A stretch of DNA of 48,453 nucleotides, taken from positions 64,969-113,421 of the forward strand of contig JAHEJX010000213.1 of the NCBI GenBank assembly GCA_024638645.1, written 5' to 3'. This document shows, in pieces, positions 16,104 through 25,590 of the stretch. The DNA comes from Actinomycetes bacterium. Lineage in GTDB: Bacteria > Actinomycetota > Acidimicrobiia > Spongiisociales > UBA5794. The first letter of the stretch is position 1, and every line of letters starts with the position of its first letter. The notes under the pieces are model-generated. The model ran no database searches, was not told the origin of the DNA, and saw only the letters and a list, made by a program, of their open reading frames with translations. The position numbers and the translations under genes are program-made.

Positions 16104-17138
16104 TTGCTGAACGACATCTTCTCTTTTGCCGGTCGAGACATGGCTATCGATCTCGGCACAGCGAACACGCTCGTGTTCGTGCGCGGGATGGGCATTGTCC
16201 TCAACGAGCCTTCGGTTGTGGCCATCAACACACGAGACAATCGGCCCCTCGAGGTCGGCATGGAGGCCAAGCGGATGATCGGGCGCACACCGTCCTACAT
16301 TCAGGCCATCCGCCCCCTGCGCAATGGTGTCATTGCGGACTTTGACATCACCGAGAAGATGCTGCGCTACTTCATCGACAAGGTGCACAACCGGCGCTTC
16401 TCGGCCCGTCCTCGTATTGTCATCTGCGTGCCATCTGGTATCACCGCAGTTGAGCGGAGGGCAGTGGAGGAAGCCGCCTACCACGCCGGGGCGCGCCGGG
16501 CATACACCATTGAGGAGCCGATGGCCGCCGCAATCGGCGTGGGTCTTCCCGTCCACGAGCCTGCCGGATCTATGGTCGTCGACATGGGTGGTGGCACGAC
16601 TGAAGTTGCCGTCATTTCGCTCGGAGGCATCGTTGTGTCCAAGAGCATTCGCATCGGCGGCGACGAGCTAGACGAGTCGATCATCTCTTGGGTAAAGAAG
16701 GAATACAACCTGATGCTGGGTGAGCGCACAGCCGAGCAGGTCAAGATGGCGATTGGTTCGGCTTACCCCTACGAGAACGAGCCGGCCGCCGAGGTGCGCG
16801 GCCGTGACCTCATCACCGGCCTACCGAAGACGATCGTCCTCTCCTCCCATGAAGTTCGCGAAGCCATCGAAGAGCCTGCCCAGGCCATTGTCGACGCTGT
16901 GAAGCTCACGCTCGACAAGACGCCTCCCGAGCTGGCCGCCGACATCATGGAGCGCGGCATCGTGCTTACCGGCGGCGGCGCTCTGTTGCGTGGCCTCAAC
17001 CAGCGCCTCGCTCAAGAGACGGGCATGCCCATCATCACCGCCGAGCGGCCGCTGCAGTCTGTCGTGCTCGGTTCCGGAGCTTGCCTCGAGGAATTCGAGG
17101 TTCTCCACGTTGTGCTGCAGTCGAGCGGTCGGGGATAG
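16104..17138 (+). CDS. mreB: MreB, actin-like rod-shape protein
   Basis: A 344-residue protein. TTG 16104 is chosen because it gives the family-typical membrane-binding N-terminus LNDIFSFAGRDMAIDLGTANT; ATG 16140 would remove it. Actin-fold nucleotide motifs are phosphate 1 (IDLGTANT), phosphate 2 (VVDMGGGTTEVAVIS) and adenosine (IVLTGGGALLRGL). MreB filaments guide lateral wall synthesis together with MreC, MreD, PBP2 and RodA, which follow in order. Its presence predicts rod or curved cells with lateral growth. Confidence 0.96.
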   Translation: MLNDIFSFAGRDMAIDLGTANTLVFVRGMGIVLNEPSVVAINTRDNRPLEVGMEAKRMIGRTPSYIQAIRPLRNGVIADFDITEKMLRYFIDKVHNRRFSARPRIVICVPSGITAVERRAVEEAAYHAGARRAYTIEEPMAAAIGVGLPVHEPAGSMVVDMGGGTTEVAVISLGGIVVSKSIRIGGDELDESIISWVKKEYNLMLGERTAEQVKMAIGSAYPYENEPAAEVRGRDLITGLPKTIVLSSHEVREAIEEPAQAIVDAVKLTLDKTPPELAADIMERGIVLTGGGALLRGLNQRLAQETGMPIITAERPLQSVVLGSGACLEEFEVLHVVLQSSGRG

Positions 17139-17185
17139 CCGGTGAGTGCAGCCTCTCGGCTGCCTAGCTGAGCCCCAGAATCGTC

Positions 17186-18076
17186 ATGGAGCCATTTCGG
17201 AGATTCGACCGCTCCACCTCACTGTTCATAGGCCTGCTGATCGTCTCCTTCCTCACCGCAACGATCGACGTCCGCTCCCAGGGCGCCGGCATCGGAGATA
17301 CGCTTCGTGAAGGCACTCAGTCCCTCTTTGCTCCGGTTCAGCAGGCTGCATCGGTCGTGACCCGGCCGATCGTTGGATTTGTCGACGGAATCTCGAACAT
17401 CGCGGGGCTGCGCGACGAGAACGAGAGACTGGTCAATCGGATCAAGGAGCTGGAGGCTCAGGTTCAGGACGTGGTTGGGCTGCAGAACCGCCTCGAGGAG
17501 CTTGAGCGCATCAACGACCTGGATCCGCCCGGCGACCTTGCCGCGGTGACGGCACGCATCTTCTCCGTCGGCACTTCTGAGTTCGACCACATCCGCTGGA
17601 TCGATCGCGGCACAGACGACGGCGTCGTGGAGGGCCATACAGTGATCGACGAAGACGGACTGGTCGGCCGCGTCGATTTTGCGACAGAGAGCAGAGCCCG
17701 GGTTCGGTTGATCTCCGACCCCAACAACGGTGTGGGGGTGCGCGACCTCTCCACCAACGAAACGGGCATCGTCGAGGGTCAGGGCTCAGGTCCGCTGCGC
17801 CTTCGCATGTTCAACCCAGAGCTATCCGTAGATGAAGGTGACCTCATCGTCACAGAGGGCGGCCGATTTGCCCCCGGCATCGTTGTCGGCAGCGTGGCGG
17901 TGTCGGCGACGGCGGAGGCCGGCTTCTCGCTAATCACCGAAGTAACGGCGGCTGTGGATTTCACTCGCATCGACTTCGTGAAGGTCATCGTTGGCTGGCT
18001 GCCTTCAGAGTTCAGCGGTCCACCGGAACCAGGGGATCCGATCCCCGATGCTCCCGATCCCTTCGAGGGCAACTGA
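17186..18076 (+). CDS. mreC: MreC, rod-shape-determining membrane protein
   Basis: A 296-residue protein from ATG 17186. One N-terminal transmembrane helix (SLFIGLLIVSFLTATID, about 12-28) is followed by a coiled coil (about 75-107: LRDENERLVNRIKELEAQVQ), then the beta-barrel periplasmic domain (HIRWIDRGTDDGV, VGRVDFATESRARVRLISDPNNGVGV). The C-terminus ends in a Pro/Asp-rich tail. MreC bridges MreB to PBP2 outside the membrane. The stop codon overlaps the mreD start by 1 base. Confidence 0.92.
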   Translation: MEPFRRFDRSTSLFIGLLIVSFLTATIDVRSQGAGIGDTLREGTQSLFAPVQQAASVVTRPIVGFVDGISNIAGLRDENERLVNRIKELEAQVQDVVGLQNRLEELERINDLDPPGDLAAVTARIFSVGTSEFDHIRWIDRGTDDGVVEGHTVIDEDGLVGRVDFATESRARVRLISDPNNGVGVRDLSTNETGIVEGQGSGPLRLRMFNPELSVDEGDLIVTEGGRFAPGIVVGSVAVSATAEAGFSLITEVTAAVDFTRIDFVKVIVGWLPSEFSGPPEPGDPIPDAPDPFEGN

Positions 18077-18585
18077 TGTCGGGCAAACAAATCATCTACG
18101 CGCTGTTACTCACCCTTGGCGGCCTCGTTCTGCAGACGACTCTCTTCGGGGAGAGCCGCATCGAGCCTTTCGGCTCATCCCCGAACCTCGTGCTGCTCCT
18201 GGTCGTCATTTGTGCCGCCTACCTCGAGCCCGAACCGGCCCTCCTCGTAGCATTCACTTCCGGCCTCTTGACCGACCTGCTCGGCGGGTCTGTCATCGGT
18301 CTGTGGGCGATTTCGATGGTGGTTGTCGCTTACATAACCCTGCGAGTGCGGCGCCGCATCGACGACGGGGTGATCGTTGTGGCCGCCGGCCTGCTGGCGC
18401 TTTCTGTACTCGGCCAGGCAATATTCGCGATCGCCGGTACCCTCTTTGGGCAACAAGTCTTTGCCGACCCCGGCTGGTACCGCCAAATCGTGCTTCCCTC
18501 GCTCTACAACGTTGTCATTGCGGCCCTTCTGATTCCCATCGTTTCGAAGATCATGGGCGGTCGCCAGGTGCGGAGATTGGTGTGA
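18076..18585 (+). CDS. mreD: MreD, rod-shape-determining membrane protein
   Basis: A 169-residue, strongly hydrophobic protein from ATG 18076, overlapping mreC by 1 base (TGATG). About five transmembrane helices are visible, with charged residues confined to short loops (RVRRRIDDG). The motif 'SPNLVLLLVVICAAYLEPEPA' region and 'GLLTDLLGGSVIGLWA' match MreD. It forms the membrane link between MreC and PBP2/RodA. Identification rests on topology, gene order and these motifs. Confidence 0.88.
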   Translation: MSGKQIIYALLLTLGGLVLQTTLFGESRIEPFGSSPNLVLLLVVICAAYLEPEPALLVAFTSGLLTDLLGGSVIGLWAISMVVVAYITLRVRRRIDDGVIVVAAGLLALSVLGQAIFAIAGTLFGQQVFADPGWYRQIVLPSLYNVVIAALLIPIVSKIMGGRQVRRLV

Positions 18586-18586
18586 C

Positions 18587-20548
18587 GTGACATTTGGTTG
18601 GCGCCTAGGAGCACTCGCTATTGCATTCGCCGCACTCTTTGGCGTGCTGACGCTCCGTATGTGGTCGATCCAGATCACGTCTGCCTCTGAATACGAGGAG
18701 GCCGCAGAGTCAAATCTGATCAAGTTCGTGGACACACCGGCGCCGCGAGGCCAGATTCGAGACATCAACGGGAACCTTCTGGCAGACAACCGCAACGTGC
18801 GGCGAGCTGTGATCGAAGGGGCCCTCGTCACACGGGACGGTGAAGCCCAACTCGTCCGCAATCTCTCCGCATTCTCGGGTCTCCCGGAAGCTGAGGTGAA
18901 GGCCCTGGTCGACGAAGCCAGGGATCGCGGCGACCGCATTGAGGTCGTCGGGGAGCTGACAGACGACCAGGTCGTGTTCTTGTCTGAACACCCGGAAGAT
19001 TTCGTGGGAGTGCGGATCGTCGACACGCCGGTGCGGGTGTATGTCGAAGGCGAGTTGGCGCCCGACGTGATCGGTTACATCGGCCGTCCGGACGCCGACG
19101 ATTTGGAGAAGCCGGGCATCAAGCCGACCGATGTCCTTGGCAAAGCTGGTGTCGAGCGTCAGTACGACGGTGTGATCCGCGGTGAGTCCGGGCGCATCAA
19201 GTATCGAATCAACGCCCGCGGGGAGATTCTCGAGCAGCTCGGCGAACAGCTGCCATCGCCGGGGGGAACCGTGTTTTTGACTATCGACTCCGACGTCCAG
19301 GCGATTCTCAACAGCTCCCTGGCCCAGGGGCTCCAGTTGGCTCGCGAGCTACACAGAGAGGGCGGCTGTGTTCCCAGTGACGACGACCCGGGGTGCCCCG
19401 TTCGTGCCGTTGGAGTGGTCATCGATCCGAACGATGGGTCCCTGATAGGCATGTCATCCGTTCCCGGGTTCGACCCCAACATCTTCGTCGAGGGGGTCAG
19501 CGACGAAGAGTGGCAGAGGCTCAACCAGCAGGCCGTCTTCAACAACTTCGCCATCCAGGGCGTCTATGCCCCTGCCTCGACCTTCAAATCGGTCGCGTAC
19601 ATCGCGGCACTCGAGGAAACCATCTTCCCCCAGGAAGCTCGCACCGACGCAGACCCATACGTTTGCGACGGACTGCTCGAATTCCGATTCAGGGATGGGT
19701 CGCCGCAGCTCTATCGGGACTGGCTGGAAAGCGGCCACGGCGAAGTGGACCTCCACGGCGGCTTGCAGGCATCGTGCGACCTCTACTTCTGGGAGATCGC
19801 GCTGAAGGTTTGGAATGGGCGTCTCACGGATTACGACGAGAGCCTCCTTCAAGAATGGGCTCGCCTATTCGGCTTCGACAAGGCCACCGGTATCGACCTC
19901 CCTTTCGAGAGAAGTGGGTTGATCCCCGATCGCGATTGGTTCGAGACGGCCCAGAGGGAAACACCTCTGTTGGTGCGCGACACGCCATGGTCGGGAGGTG
20001 ACGTCATGAACATCGTTATCGGCCAGGGCTCGGTGCTGGCAACGCCGCTCCAGCTCGCCAACGCCTACGCGTCGATGGTGAACGGGGGCACGGTCTGGCA
20101 GCCCAGAGTGGTCGACCGGGTTGAGACGGGCGACGGAGCGATTCTCGAAAACACTCCGCTCGCCGTCAGCCAGGTCGGTCTCGGAGATCGAACGGTTGCA
20201 TTGCTGCGTCGAGATCTCCAACAGGTTGTCAACGGGGGCAACGGCACCGCCCGCACCGCCTTCGCCAACTTCGGCGAAAAGGTCGAACAGATCGGCGGCA
20301 AGACCGGAACTGGGGAGGTAATCAAGGGGTTCATCGGCGAGGACGGCACGGTCATCCAAGACGTCGACAACGCGCTGTTCGTTGGGGTGGCGCCGATCAA
20401 CAACCCGCAGTACGTGATTGCGGTTGTCATCGAGCGCGGCGGATCGGGGGGCCGCGTGGCGGCACCCACCGCAGCTCGCGTGCTCCAATTCCTACTCAAC
20501 GGCATCGAGGGCGTCACCGACGTGTTCGCAGGCGAGGAAGCCGACTGA
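18587..20548 (+). CDS. mrdA: penicillin-binding protein 2 (elongasome transpeptidase)
   Basis: A 653-residue protein with GTG start 18587, one base after the mreD stop. A single N-terminal transmembrane helix (LGALAIAFAALFGVLTL) is followed by the dimerisation/pedestal domain with R-G-x-I and D-x-N-G-x-x-L-A (APRGQIRDINGNLLA). In the transpeptidase domain the catalytic serine is S331 in S-T-F-K334, the second motif is S396-C-D398, and the third is K572-T-G574. PBP2 cross-links peptidoglycan laid down by RodA. A cysteine-containing insert (CVPSDDDPGCP) between pedestal and catalytic domain resembles those of other actinobacterial PBP2 proteins. Confidence 0.94.
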   Translation: MTFGWRLGALAIAFAALFGVLTLRMWSIQITSASEYEEAAESNLIKFVDTPAPRGQIRDINGNLLADNRNVRRAVIEGALVTRDGEAQLVRNLSAFSGLPEAEVKALVDEARDRGDRIEVVGELTDDQVVFLSEHPEDFVGVRIVDTPVRVYVEGELAPDVIGYIGRPDADDLEKPGIKPTDVLGKAGVERQYDGVIRGESGRIKYRINARGEILEQLGEQLPSPGGTVFLTIDSDVQAILNSSLAQGLQLARELHREGGCVPSDDDPGCPVRAVGVVIDPNDGSLIGMSSVPGFDPNIFVEGVSDEEWQRLNQQAVFNNFAIQGVYAPASTFKSVAYIAALEETIFPQEARTDADPYVCDGLLEFRFRDGSPQLYRDWLESGHGEVDLHGGLQASCDLYFWEIALKVWNGRLTDYDESLLQEWARLFGFDKATGIDLPFERSGLIPDRDWFETAQRETPLLVRDTPWSGGDVMNIVIGQGSVLATPLQLANAYASMVNGGTVWQPRVVDRVETGDGAILENTPLAVSQVGLGDRTVALLRRDLQQVVNGGNGTARTAFANFGEKVEQIGGKTGTGEVIKGFIGEDGTVIQDVDNALFVGVAPINNPQYVIAVVIERGGSGGRVAAPTAARVLQFLLNGIEGVTDVFAGEEAD

Positions 20549-21702
20549 TGGCGCTGACTACCCCCCGTACCGAGCCGGTCACCATCCTGCAGAGGGAACG
20601 GTCGCTGCGGCCGGACCTGTTTCTGATCCTGCCGTATCTGGCGCTTGCGGCCCTCGGCATCGTGATGGTCTATACGGCTTCGGCGCCGCGCAACGAGCTG
20701 CTTGATCTCGACCCTGCCGCCACCGTCCGGCGCCACGTGATCTTCGTAGTTATCGGATTCGCCGTGTTCATAGCGTCCTCGCTGATTGGCGGTCGCACGC
20801 TGCGGAGCTTTTCGATTCCCTTCTACCTGGCGTCGGTGATCGCGCTCGGGCTGGTCCTCACACCGCTCGGCCGAGAGCTGAAAGGTGCGCAACGCTGGAT
20901 CCAGATCGGGCCGTTGCAGTTGCAGCCTTCTGAGTTCGCCAAGATCGCAGTGATCCTCGCGCTCGCGGTCCTGCTGGCGAACGCCGGGTCGAATCTGCAA
21001 TGGCATCACATCGGACGCAGTGTGCTTCTGGTGGGCCTGCCTGCGATATTGATCTTTCGCCAGCCCGACCTCGGCACAATGCTGGTCTTCTTCTTTGTTT
21101 CGGTAGTGATGCTCTTTGTCGGCGGCACCACGCTGCGGCAGCTCTCATTCATTGCGTTGGCCGCCGTGGTGATTGCGGTGGCGCTGTTCCAGGTCGGCGC
21201 CATCAAGGAATATCAGATCGAACGCGTGACGTCCTTCCTCGACGGTGGCGGCGGTGACGACGCCGACTACAACCAGCTCCAGTCTGAAATCGCCATCGGC
21301 TCCGGCGGCTTTTTTGGCAAGGGACTATTCGGTGGGACTCAAACCAACCTGTCGTTCGTGCCGGAACAGAGCACCGATTTCATCTTCACGGCGGTGGGGG
21401 AGCAGCTCGGTTTCGTCGGAGGTTCGATCGTCCTTGGGCTCTACGCGATGATCGTCTGGCGATTACTCATCGCGGCCGGCAACGGGAGAGAACGTTTTTC
21501 CCAGATGGTGGCCATTGGAGTTGCGGCGCTACTGGTATTTCACGTTTTTGTGAACGTCGGCATGACGCTGCGCCTCATTCCAGTGACAGGGCTACCGCTG
21601 CCATTCCTCAGCGCAGGCGGCACCTTCTTCATTGCAATGAGCTTGGGCCTTGGGTTGGCGCACAGCGTGTGGATGCGGAGGAGCCCAGTGCGGGATGAAT
21701 AG
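20548..21702 (+). CDS. rodA: RodA, SEDS-family peptidoglycan glycosyltransferase
   Basis: A 384-residue polytopic protein from ATG 20548, overlapping mrdA by 1 base. About ten transmembrane helices are seen. SEDS signatures include GAQRWIQIGPLQLQPSEFAKI, the segment RQPDLGTMLVF, and the C-terminal VTGLPLPFLSAGGTFFI. It polymerises lipid II into glycan strands and pairs with the adjacent PBP2. An Asp/Gly stretch (DGGGGDDADYNQLQSEIAIG) precedes the conserved extracellular loop. Confidence 0.94.
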   Translation: MALTTPRTEPVTILQRERSLRPDLFLILPYLALAALGIVMVYTASAPRNELLDLDPAATVRRHVIFVVIGFAVFIASSLIGGRTLRSFSIPFYLASVIALGLVLTPLGRELKGAQRWIQIGPLQLQPSEFAKIAVILALAVLLANAGSNLQWHHIGRSVLLVGLPAILIFRQPDLGTMLVFFFVSVVMLFVGGTTLRQLSFIALAAVVIAVALFQVGAIKEYQIERVTSFLDGGGGDDADYNQLQSEIAIGSGGFFGKGLFGGTQTNLSFVPEQSTDFIFTAVGEQLGFVGGSIVLGLYAMIVWRLLIAAGNGRERFSQMVAIGVAALLVFHVFVNVGMTLRLIPVTGLPLPFLSAGGTFFIAMSLGLGLAHSVWMRRSPVRDE

Positions 21703-21718
21703 GGAGGAAGGTAGCGTC

Positions 21719-22864
21719 TTGCCCCGTCGGTCAGGAGTTAGACGCCGGCTTCTTGAACGCCGACCTACTCGTGGCGGTCTCTTGATGCTTGTCGCGGCTT
21801 TCGTCACTGCAGCTTGCGCCCCGGGCGAATCTGCCGTGCAAGTGCAGGCCACGGAGGCGTCGTCGGCAGCGCCGGCCCTCGCATCGACTGCGGCCCCCGC
21901 TGCGTCGCCGTCTTCAACGTCGTCCACAGCGCCGACCACGACAACCTCGACTACCACCACCTCGACCGTGCCCCCGAAGGGGCGGCTCGTGATAAACGGG
22001 GTTGGCGACACCAACCTCGACCCGAACTACATCCCCGCATTGCGAGAACGTGGCTACGAGCACGCCTTCTCGGGCCTGCAGGATGTCTTCCTGCTCGACG
22101 ACCTCACCGTGGTGAACCTGGAGTGCGCTGCCTCGAACACCGGCGCTCGGCTCAACAAGAAGTTCACATTCAACTGCGATCTCGAATCTCTTCCTGTGAT
22201 GCGTGACGCCGGCGTCGAAGTGGCGAATCTCGGCAACAATCACGCCGGCGACTGGGGCGAGGAGGCGCTGGTGGAGACGCGGGAGAACCTGATCGCTGCG
22301 GGTCTGGCTCCCGTTGGGGCCGGCGCCAACGCGACCATTGCCCACCAGCCAGCCCTCTTCGAGATCAATGGATGGAAGATCGCCGTGATCGGTTTCGGAG
22401 GGGTTGTCCCGTGGCTGGACTGGATCGCGACAGAGGAGAGTCCAGGGATGGCCGACGGTGACACCATCGACACGATGGTCGCGGCCGTCGAGGCGGCCGC
22501 TGAGCTCGCCGACATCGTGGTCGTGACCATTCACTGGGGCGTCGAGCTCGACTTGCAGCCACGGCCCGAGGACGTTGCCAGGGCGCACGCGATGGTCGAC
22601 GCCGGTGCCGACATGATATTCGGCCACCATCCGCATCGGCTCCAGCCTCTCGAGTTCTATGAGGGAAAGCCGATTGCGTGGAGCCTCGGCAACTTCGTTT
22701 GGCCCCGACTGTCGCGGGCCGGTTCCACGACTGCGATCGCTCAAGTGATAGTCGAGCCCGACGGATCGATAGATGCCTGCCTCATCCCAGTGATGATCGA
22801 GTCCTCTGGCCATCCCGTTGTACAGGTCGACTACCGGGGGCCGTGCGATTGGGACAACGCCTAG
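21719..22864 (+). CDS. CapA/PgsA-like lipoprotein (metallophosphatase fold)
   Basis: A 381-residue protein. TTG 21719 is chosen because the strong site AGGGAGGAAGG ends 7 bases before it and the product then starts with a clean signal peptide ending in the lipobox V-T-A-A-C. Earlier ATG codons overlap rodA. A Thr/Ser/Pro linker of about 45 residues follows. The catalytic domain has the CapA-family blocks GVGDTNLDP, VVNLECAAS, NLGNNHAGDWG, HWGVELDLQPRP, GHHPHRLQPLEFYEGKPIAWSLGNFVW. CapA-type proteins take part in poly-gamma-glutamate or other envelope polymer handling. Its place after rodA suggests a cell-envelope role. Confidence 0.82.
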   Translation: MPRRSGVRRRLLERRPTRGGLLMLVAAFVTAACAPGESAVQVQATEASSAAPALASTAAPAASPSSTSSTAPTTTTSTTTTSTVPPKGRLVINGVGDTNLDPNYIPALRERGYEHAFSGLQDVFLLDDLTVVNLECAASNTGARLNKKFTFNCDLESLPVMRDAGVEVANLGNNHAGDWGEEALVETRENLIAAGLAPVGAGANATIAHQPALFEINGWKIAVIGFGGVVPWLDWIATEESPGMADGDTIDTMVAAVEAAAELADIVVVTIHWGVELDLQPRPEDVARAHAMVDAGADMIFGHHPHRLQPLEFYEGKPIAWSLGNFVWPRLSRAGSTTAIAQVIVEPDGSIDACLIPVMIESSGHPVVQVDYRGPCDWDNA

Positions 22865-22917
22865 CTGCCCGCTTCGGGTGTGCCGGGACGATGAACAGCG
22901 CTGCTACTGTCGCGCTC

Positions 22918-23523
22918 ATGCACCGACGCGCTGGTCAGGGTTGGATTGAAGTCATCGCGGGGCCGATGTTCTCCGGTAAATCCGAAGAGTTGATCCGTCG
23001 CATCACCCGTTACGAGTTGGCACGTATCCCAACCCAGGTCTTCAAACCGGCACTCGACGATCGATACGCGGTGAGCAGAGTTGTGTCTCACTCCCGCCTG
23101 TCTACTCCGGCCGTCCCCGTTTCTTCGAGCGAGGAGCTCTTGAAGGCGGTCGAAGATCGCACAGTTGTGGTCGGCGTGGACGAAGGCCAGTTCTTCGACG
23201 GCGACCTCACGGATGTGGCGATGATGCTCGCCGATGCGGGCAAACAGGTGATTATTGCCGGCCTCGACACGGACTACCTGGGCCGCCCCTTTGAGCCGAT
23301 TCCTTCGCTGATGTTGCGTGCCGAGTACATCACCAAGAGCCTGGCCGTCTGTCATCGTTGCGGTGGCCCCGGCCTCTTCACGCAACGTCTCGGCCAGTCG
23401 GACGAACTGGTCGTCCTCGGCGCCACCGACGCGTACGAAGCTCGCTGCCGTCGGTGTTACGACCCACAAGAGCCGCAACAGGACACATTGATCGATCTGA
23501 CCGAGGTCGAGGCGAGGGTCTGA
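22918..23523 (+). CDS. tdk: thymidine kinase (type II)
   Basis: A 201-residue protein. ATG 22918 gives MHRRAGQGWIEVIAGPMFSGKSEEL, the family-standard N-terminus with P-loop GPMFSGKS; ATG 22891 would add nine residues. The Walker B-like VVGVDEGQFFDG and the lasso-region GLDTDYLGRPFEP are present. Four zinc cysteines occur in CHRCG and CRRCY. It salvages thymidine to dTMP. TACTGT a few bases upstream of 22918 could serve a leaderless transcript. Confidence 0.93.
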   Translation: MHRRAGQGWIEVIAGPMFSGKSEELIRRITRYELARIPTQVFKPALDDRYAVSRVVSHSRLSTPAVPVSSSEELLKAVEDRTVVVGVDEGQFFDGDLTDVAMMLADAGKQVIIAGLDTDYLGRPFEPIPSLMLRAEYITKSLAVCHRCGGPGLFTQRLGQSDELVVLGATDAYEARCRRCYDPQEPQQDTLIDLTEVEARV

Positions 23524-23939
23524 CGTCGAGGCATCGCGACCGTGACTCATATGTCGTGCCGGTATCGGTGGCCGCCCGTCGGAATCATCTGAGTCGTAAC
23601 CATGTTGCATGAGGCAGGGGCACTACATGCCGGGTGCCACATACCCGCCGGAAGCCGCTCCAGAAGGACTGGAAGTCGTCCGATGACCTTAAGAACTGAA
23701 GCATGGCGTCGCCGTGCTACTCTCATATCCCGATCGGGCCGTGTGCCAGCACGGTCGACGTAACCGGCCAAGGACACCCATGCCGAACCTCTGCGTTCCG
23801 CTGCGTATCAATCACATCCATCCTGATACCGCTGTCCTGACTCTCGCCGACTCCCACGTCTCCCGATCGTTCAACTATCACGGCACGTGCCCTCAAGCGC
23901 ATTCCCGCGTTGGCATGGTGCCTCCTAAGGAGATTTTCA
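23524..23939. other. 416-base spacer/leader before the RNase E/G gene
   Basis: No recognised gene. Hairpin-prone segments (CCCGATCGGG at about 23730) and a TACTCT near 23716 suggest a promoter and a leader of about 200 bases. An ATG at 23780 with AAGGA 6 bases upstream opens a frame that reads through the rng start and ends in another frame at 24085. It could be a leader reading frame (see findings). Confidence 0.4.
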
Positions 23940-25571
23940 ATGGCACTATTCCGCAAGAAGTCTGCGCGGGTCGTTCGTCGCAGCGACGCGGTGGAAGAGA
24001 GGACTGTCCGCAACGTTGGGGACAAGTCTGTCACGGTGCGCAAGTTCAGCACCGCACCGGCCGAGACGGAGAAACCGTCCTCTAAAAAGAGCAGCAGCAA
24101 ACAGTCAAACCGCAGCCGCAGCACCTCGTCCAAGCCTAAATCGGACAATCGGCAGCGCTCCAAGCCGCGGTCGCAGTCGACCCGTTCATCTTCGAGCCGC
24201 TCCTCGTCCAGCCGCAGCGACGCTTCACGTCGCTCCCGGCCGCAGCTCGAGATCGTTCAACCGCCGGAGACGGCCCGTAAGCAGATGCTGGTGCGTTCGA
24301 GCCCCCATCAGACGCAGATCGTCGTCCTGGAAGGACCTGTCCTCGTCGAGCACTATGTCGCTCGCTCCGACCAGAAGTCGCTCGTCAACAACGTCTATAT
24401 GGGCAAGGTACGCAACGTCCTGCCCGGCATGGAAGCGGCGTTCGTGGACTTTGGCGAAGGCAAGAACGGTGTGCTCTACGCCGGAGACGTCAACTACGAC
24501 GACTTCGAGATGGAAGGCAAGAAGAAGCGCATCGAGATGGCGCTCAAGCCGGGTGATTCCGTCTTGGTGCAAGTCGTCAAGGATGCGATGGGCCACAAAG
24601 GCGCACGCCTCACCAATCAGATCAGCCTTGCCGGCCGGTACCTCGTGCTTTCACCAGATGCCGATGTGCGTGGCATTTCCCGGCGCCTTTCCGACGACGA
24701 GCGCCGCCGACTTCGTGAGATCGTGGGCGAGCTGCGTCCCAAGGGCATGGGCGTGATCGTCCGCACAGCTGCCGAAGGAGCATCCCGCGATGACATCAAG
24801 GCCGACATCGAGCGTCTCCTCGAGATTTGGACTGATATCGAGTCGAAGCGGGACAAGGTGTCTGCACCGGATCTGCTCTACAAAGAGCCTCCACTCGTAC
24901 TGCGGGTGATTCGGGAGAATTTCACCAAGGACTTCCGGCGCCTGATGATTGAAGACAGGCAGACATACGACGACGTTCTCAAGTACCTCGAAGGCACCGA
25001 AGCCGACCTCAAGTCAAAGGTCAAGCTGTACAAGGACGAGCTGGCGCTCTTCGAGCGGTTCCACGTCGAGGACCAGCTGCGCAAGGCGCTCGACCGCAAG
25101 GTCTGGCTCCCGAGCGGGGGTCACATCGTCATCGACCGAACCGAAGCACTCACCGTGATCGACGTGAATACCGGCCGTTTCGTGGGGCGCTCCAACCTCG
25201 AAGAGACAGTTCTGCAGAACAACCTCGAAGCTGCCGAGGAAGTAGCCCGCCAGCTGCGGCTACGTGATATCGGGGGCATCATCGTCATCGACTTCATCGA
25301 CATGGAGATCCTCAAGAACCAGGAGCAGGTACTGCTGCGCTTCCGGGAGCATCTCGCCAAGGACAAGATGCGCACCCAGGTCTTCGACGTCTCCAATCTC
25401 GGCCTGGTCGAGATGACCCGCAAGAACGTGTCAGCCGGCCTCCTCGAGAGCTTTTCCGAGGTATGCCCAACCTGTAGCGGCCGCGGCATCCTCCTCCACG
25501 AGGAGAGCGCCACGGCCGGTGTTCCGCTGCCTGCCGCAGCCGACGCCAGCGAGAGCGCAGACGACGACTAG
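23940..25571 (+). CDS. rng: ribonuclease E/G family endoribonuclease
   Basis: A 543-residue protein from ATG 23940 with ribosome site AAGGAG 8 bases upstream. Residues 1-100 are a disordered Ser/Lys/Arg-rich extension. The S1 RNA-binding domain follows (about 120-215: NNVYMGKVRNVLPGMEAAFVD). The catalytic DNase I-like domain has two metal-binding aspartates in TVIDVNTGR and IVIDFIDM. The Zn-link CPTCSGRG near the C-terminus supports dimer formation. The enzyme starts mRNA decay and processes rRNA and tRNA. The extended N-terminus is like actinobacterial RNase E, so 'rne' is an equally fair symbol. Confidence 0.93.
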   Translation: MALFRKKSARVVRRSDAVEERTVRNVGDKSVTVRKFSTAPAETEKPSSKKSSSKQSNRSRSTSSKPKSDNRQRSKPRSQSTRSSSSRSSSSRSDASRRSRPQLEIVQPPETARKQMLVRSSPHQTQIVVLEGPVLVEHYVARSDQKSLVNNVYMGKVRNVLPGMEAAFVDFGEGKNGVLYAGDVNYDDFEMEGKKKRIEMALKPGDSVLVQVVKDAMGHKGARLTNQISLAGRYLVLSPDADVRGISRRLSDDERRRLREIVGELRPKGMGVIVRTAAEGASRDDIKADIERLLEIWTDIESKRDKVSAPDLLYKEPPLVLRVIRENFTKDFRRLMIEDRQTYDDVLKYLEGTEADLKSKVKLYKDELALFERFHVEDQLRKALDRKVWLPSGGHIVIDRTEALTVIDVNTGRFVGRSNLEETVLQNNLEAAEEVARQLRLRDIGGIIVIDFIDMEILKNQEQVLLRFREHLAKDKMRTQVFDVSNLGLVEMTRKNVSAGLLESFSEVCPTCSGRGILLHEESATAGVPLPAAADASESADDD

Positions 25572-25590
25572 GCGCAGCAAAGGCTGCGCC
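25571..25590 (+). terminator. hairpin after RNase E/G gene
   Basis: GGCGCAGC-AAAG-GCTGCGCC, eight perfect pairs starting at the stop codon. It is followed at once by the GGTATCC/GGATACC repeats rather than a U-tract. Confidence 0.5.

Noticed and set aside
15927..16556. Minus-strand protein with repeated YPVSGIR units
   Set aside because: It is the translation of the 7-base repeat array followed by the antisense of mreB; there is no ribosome site or independent evidence.
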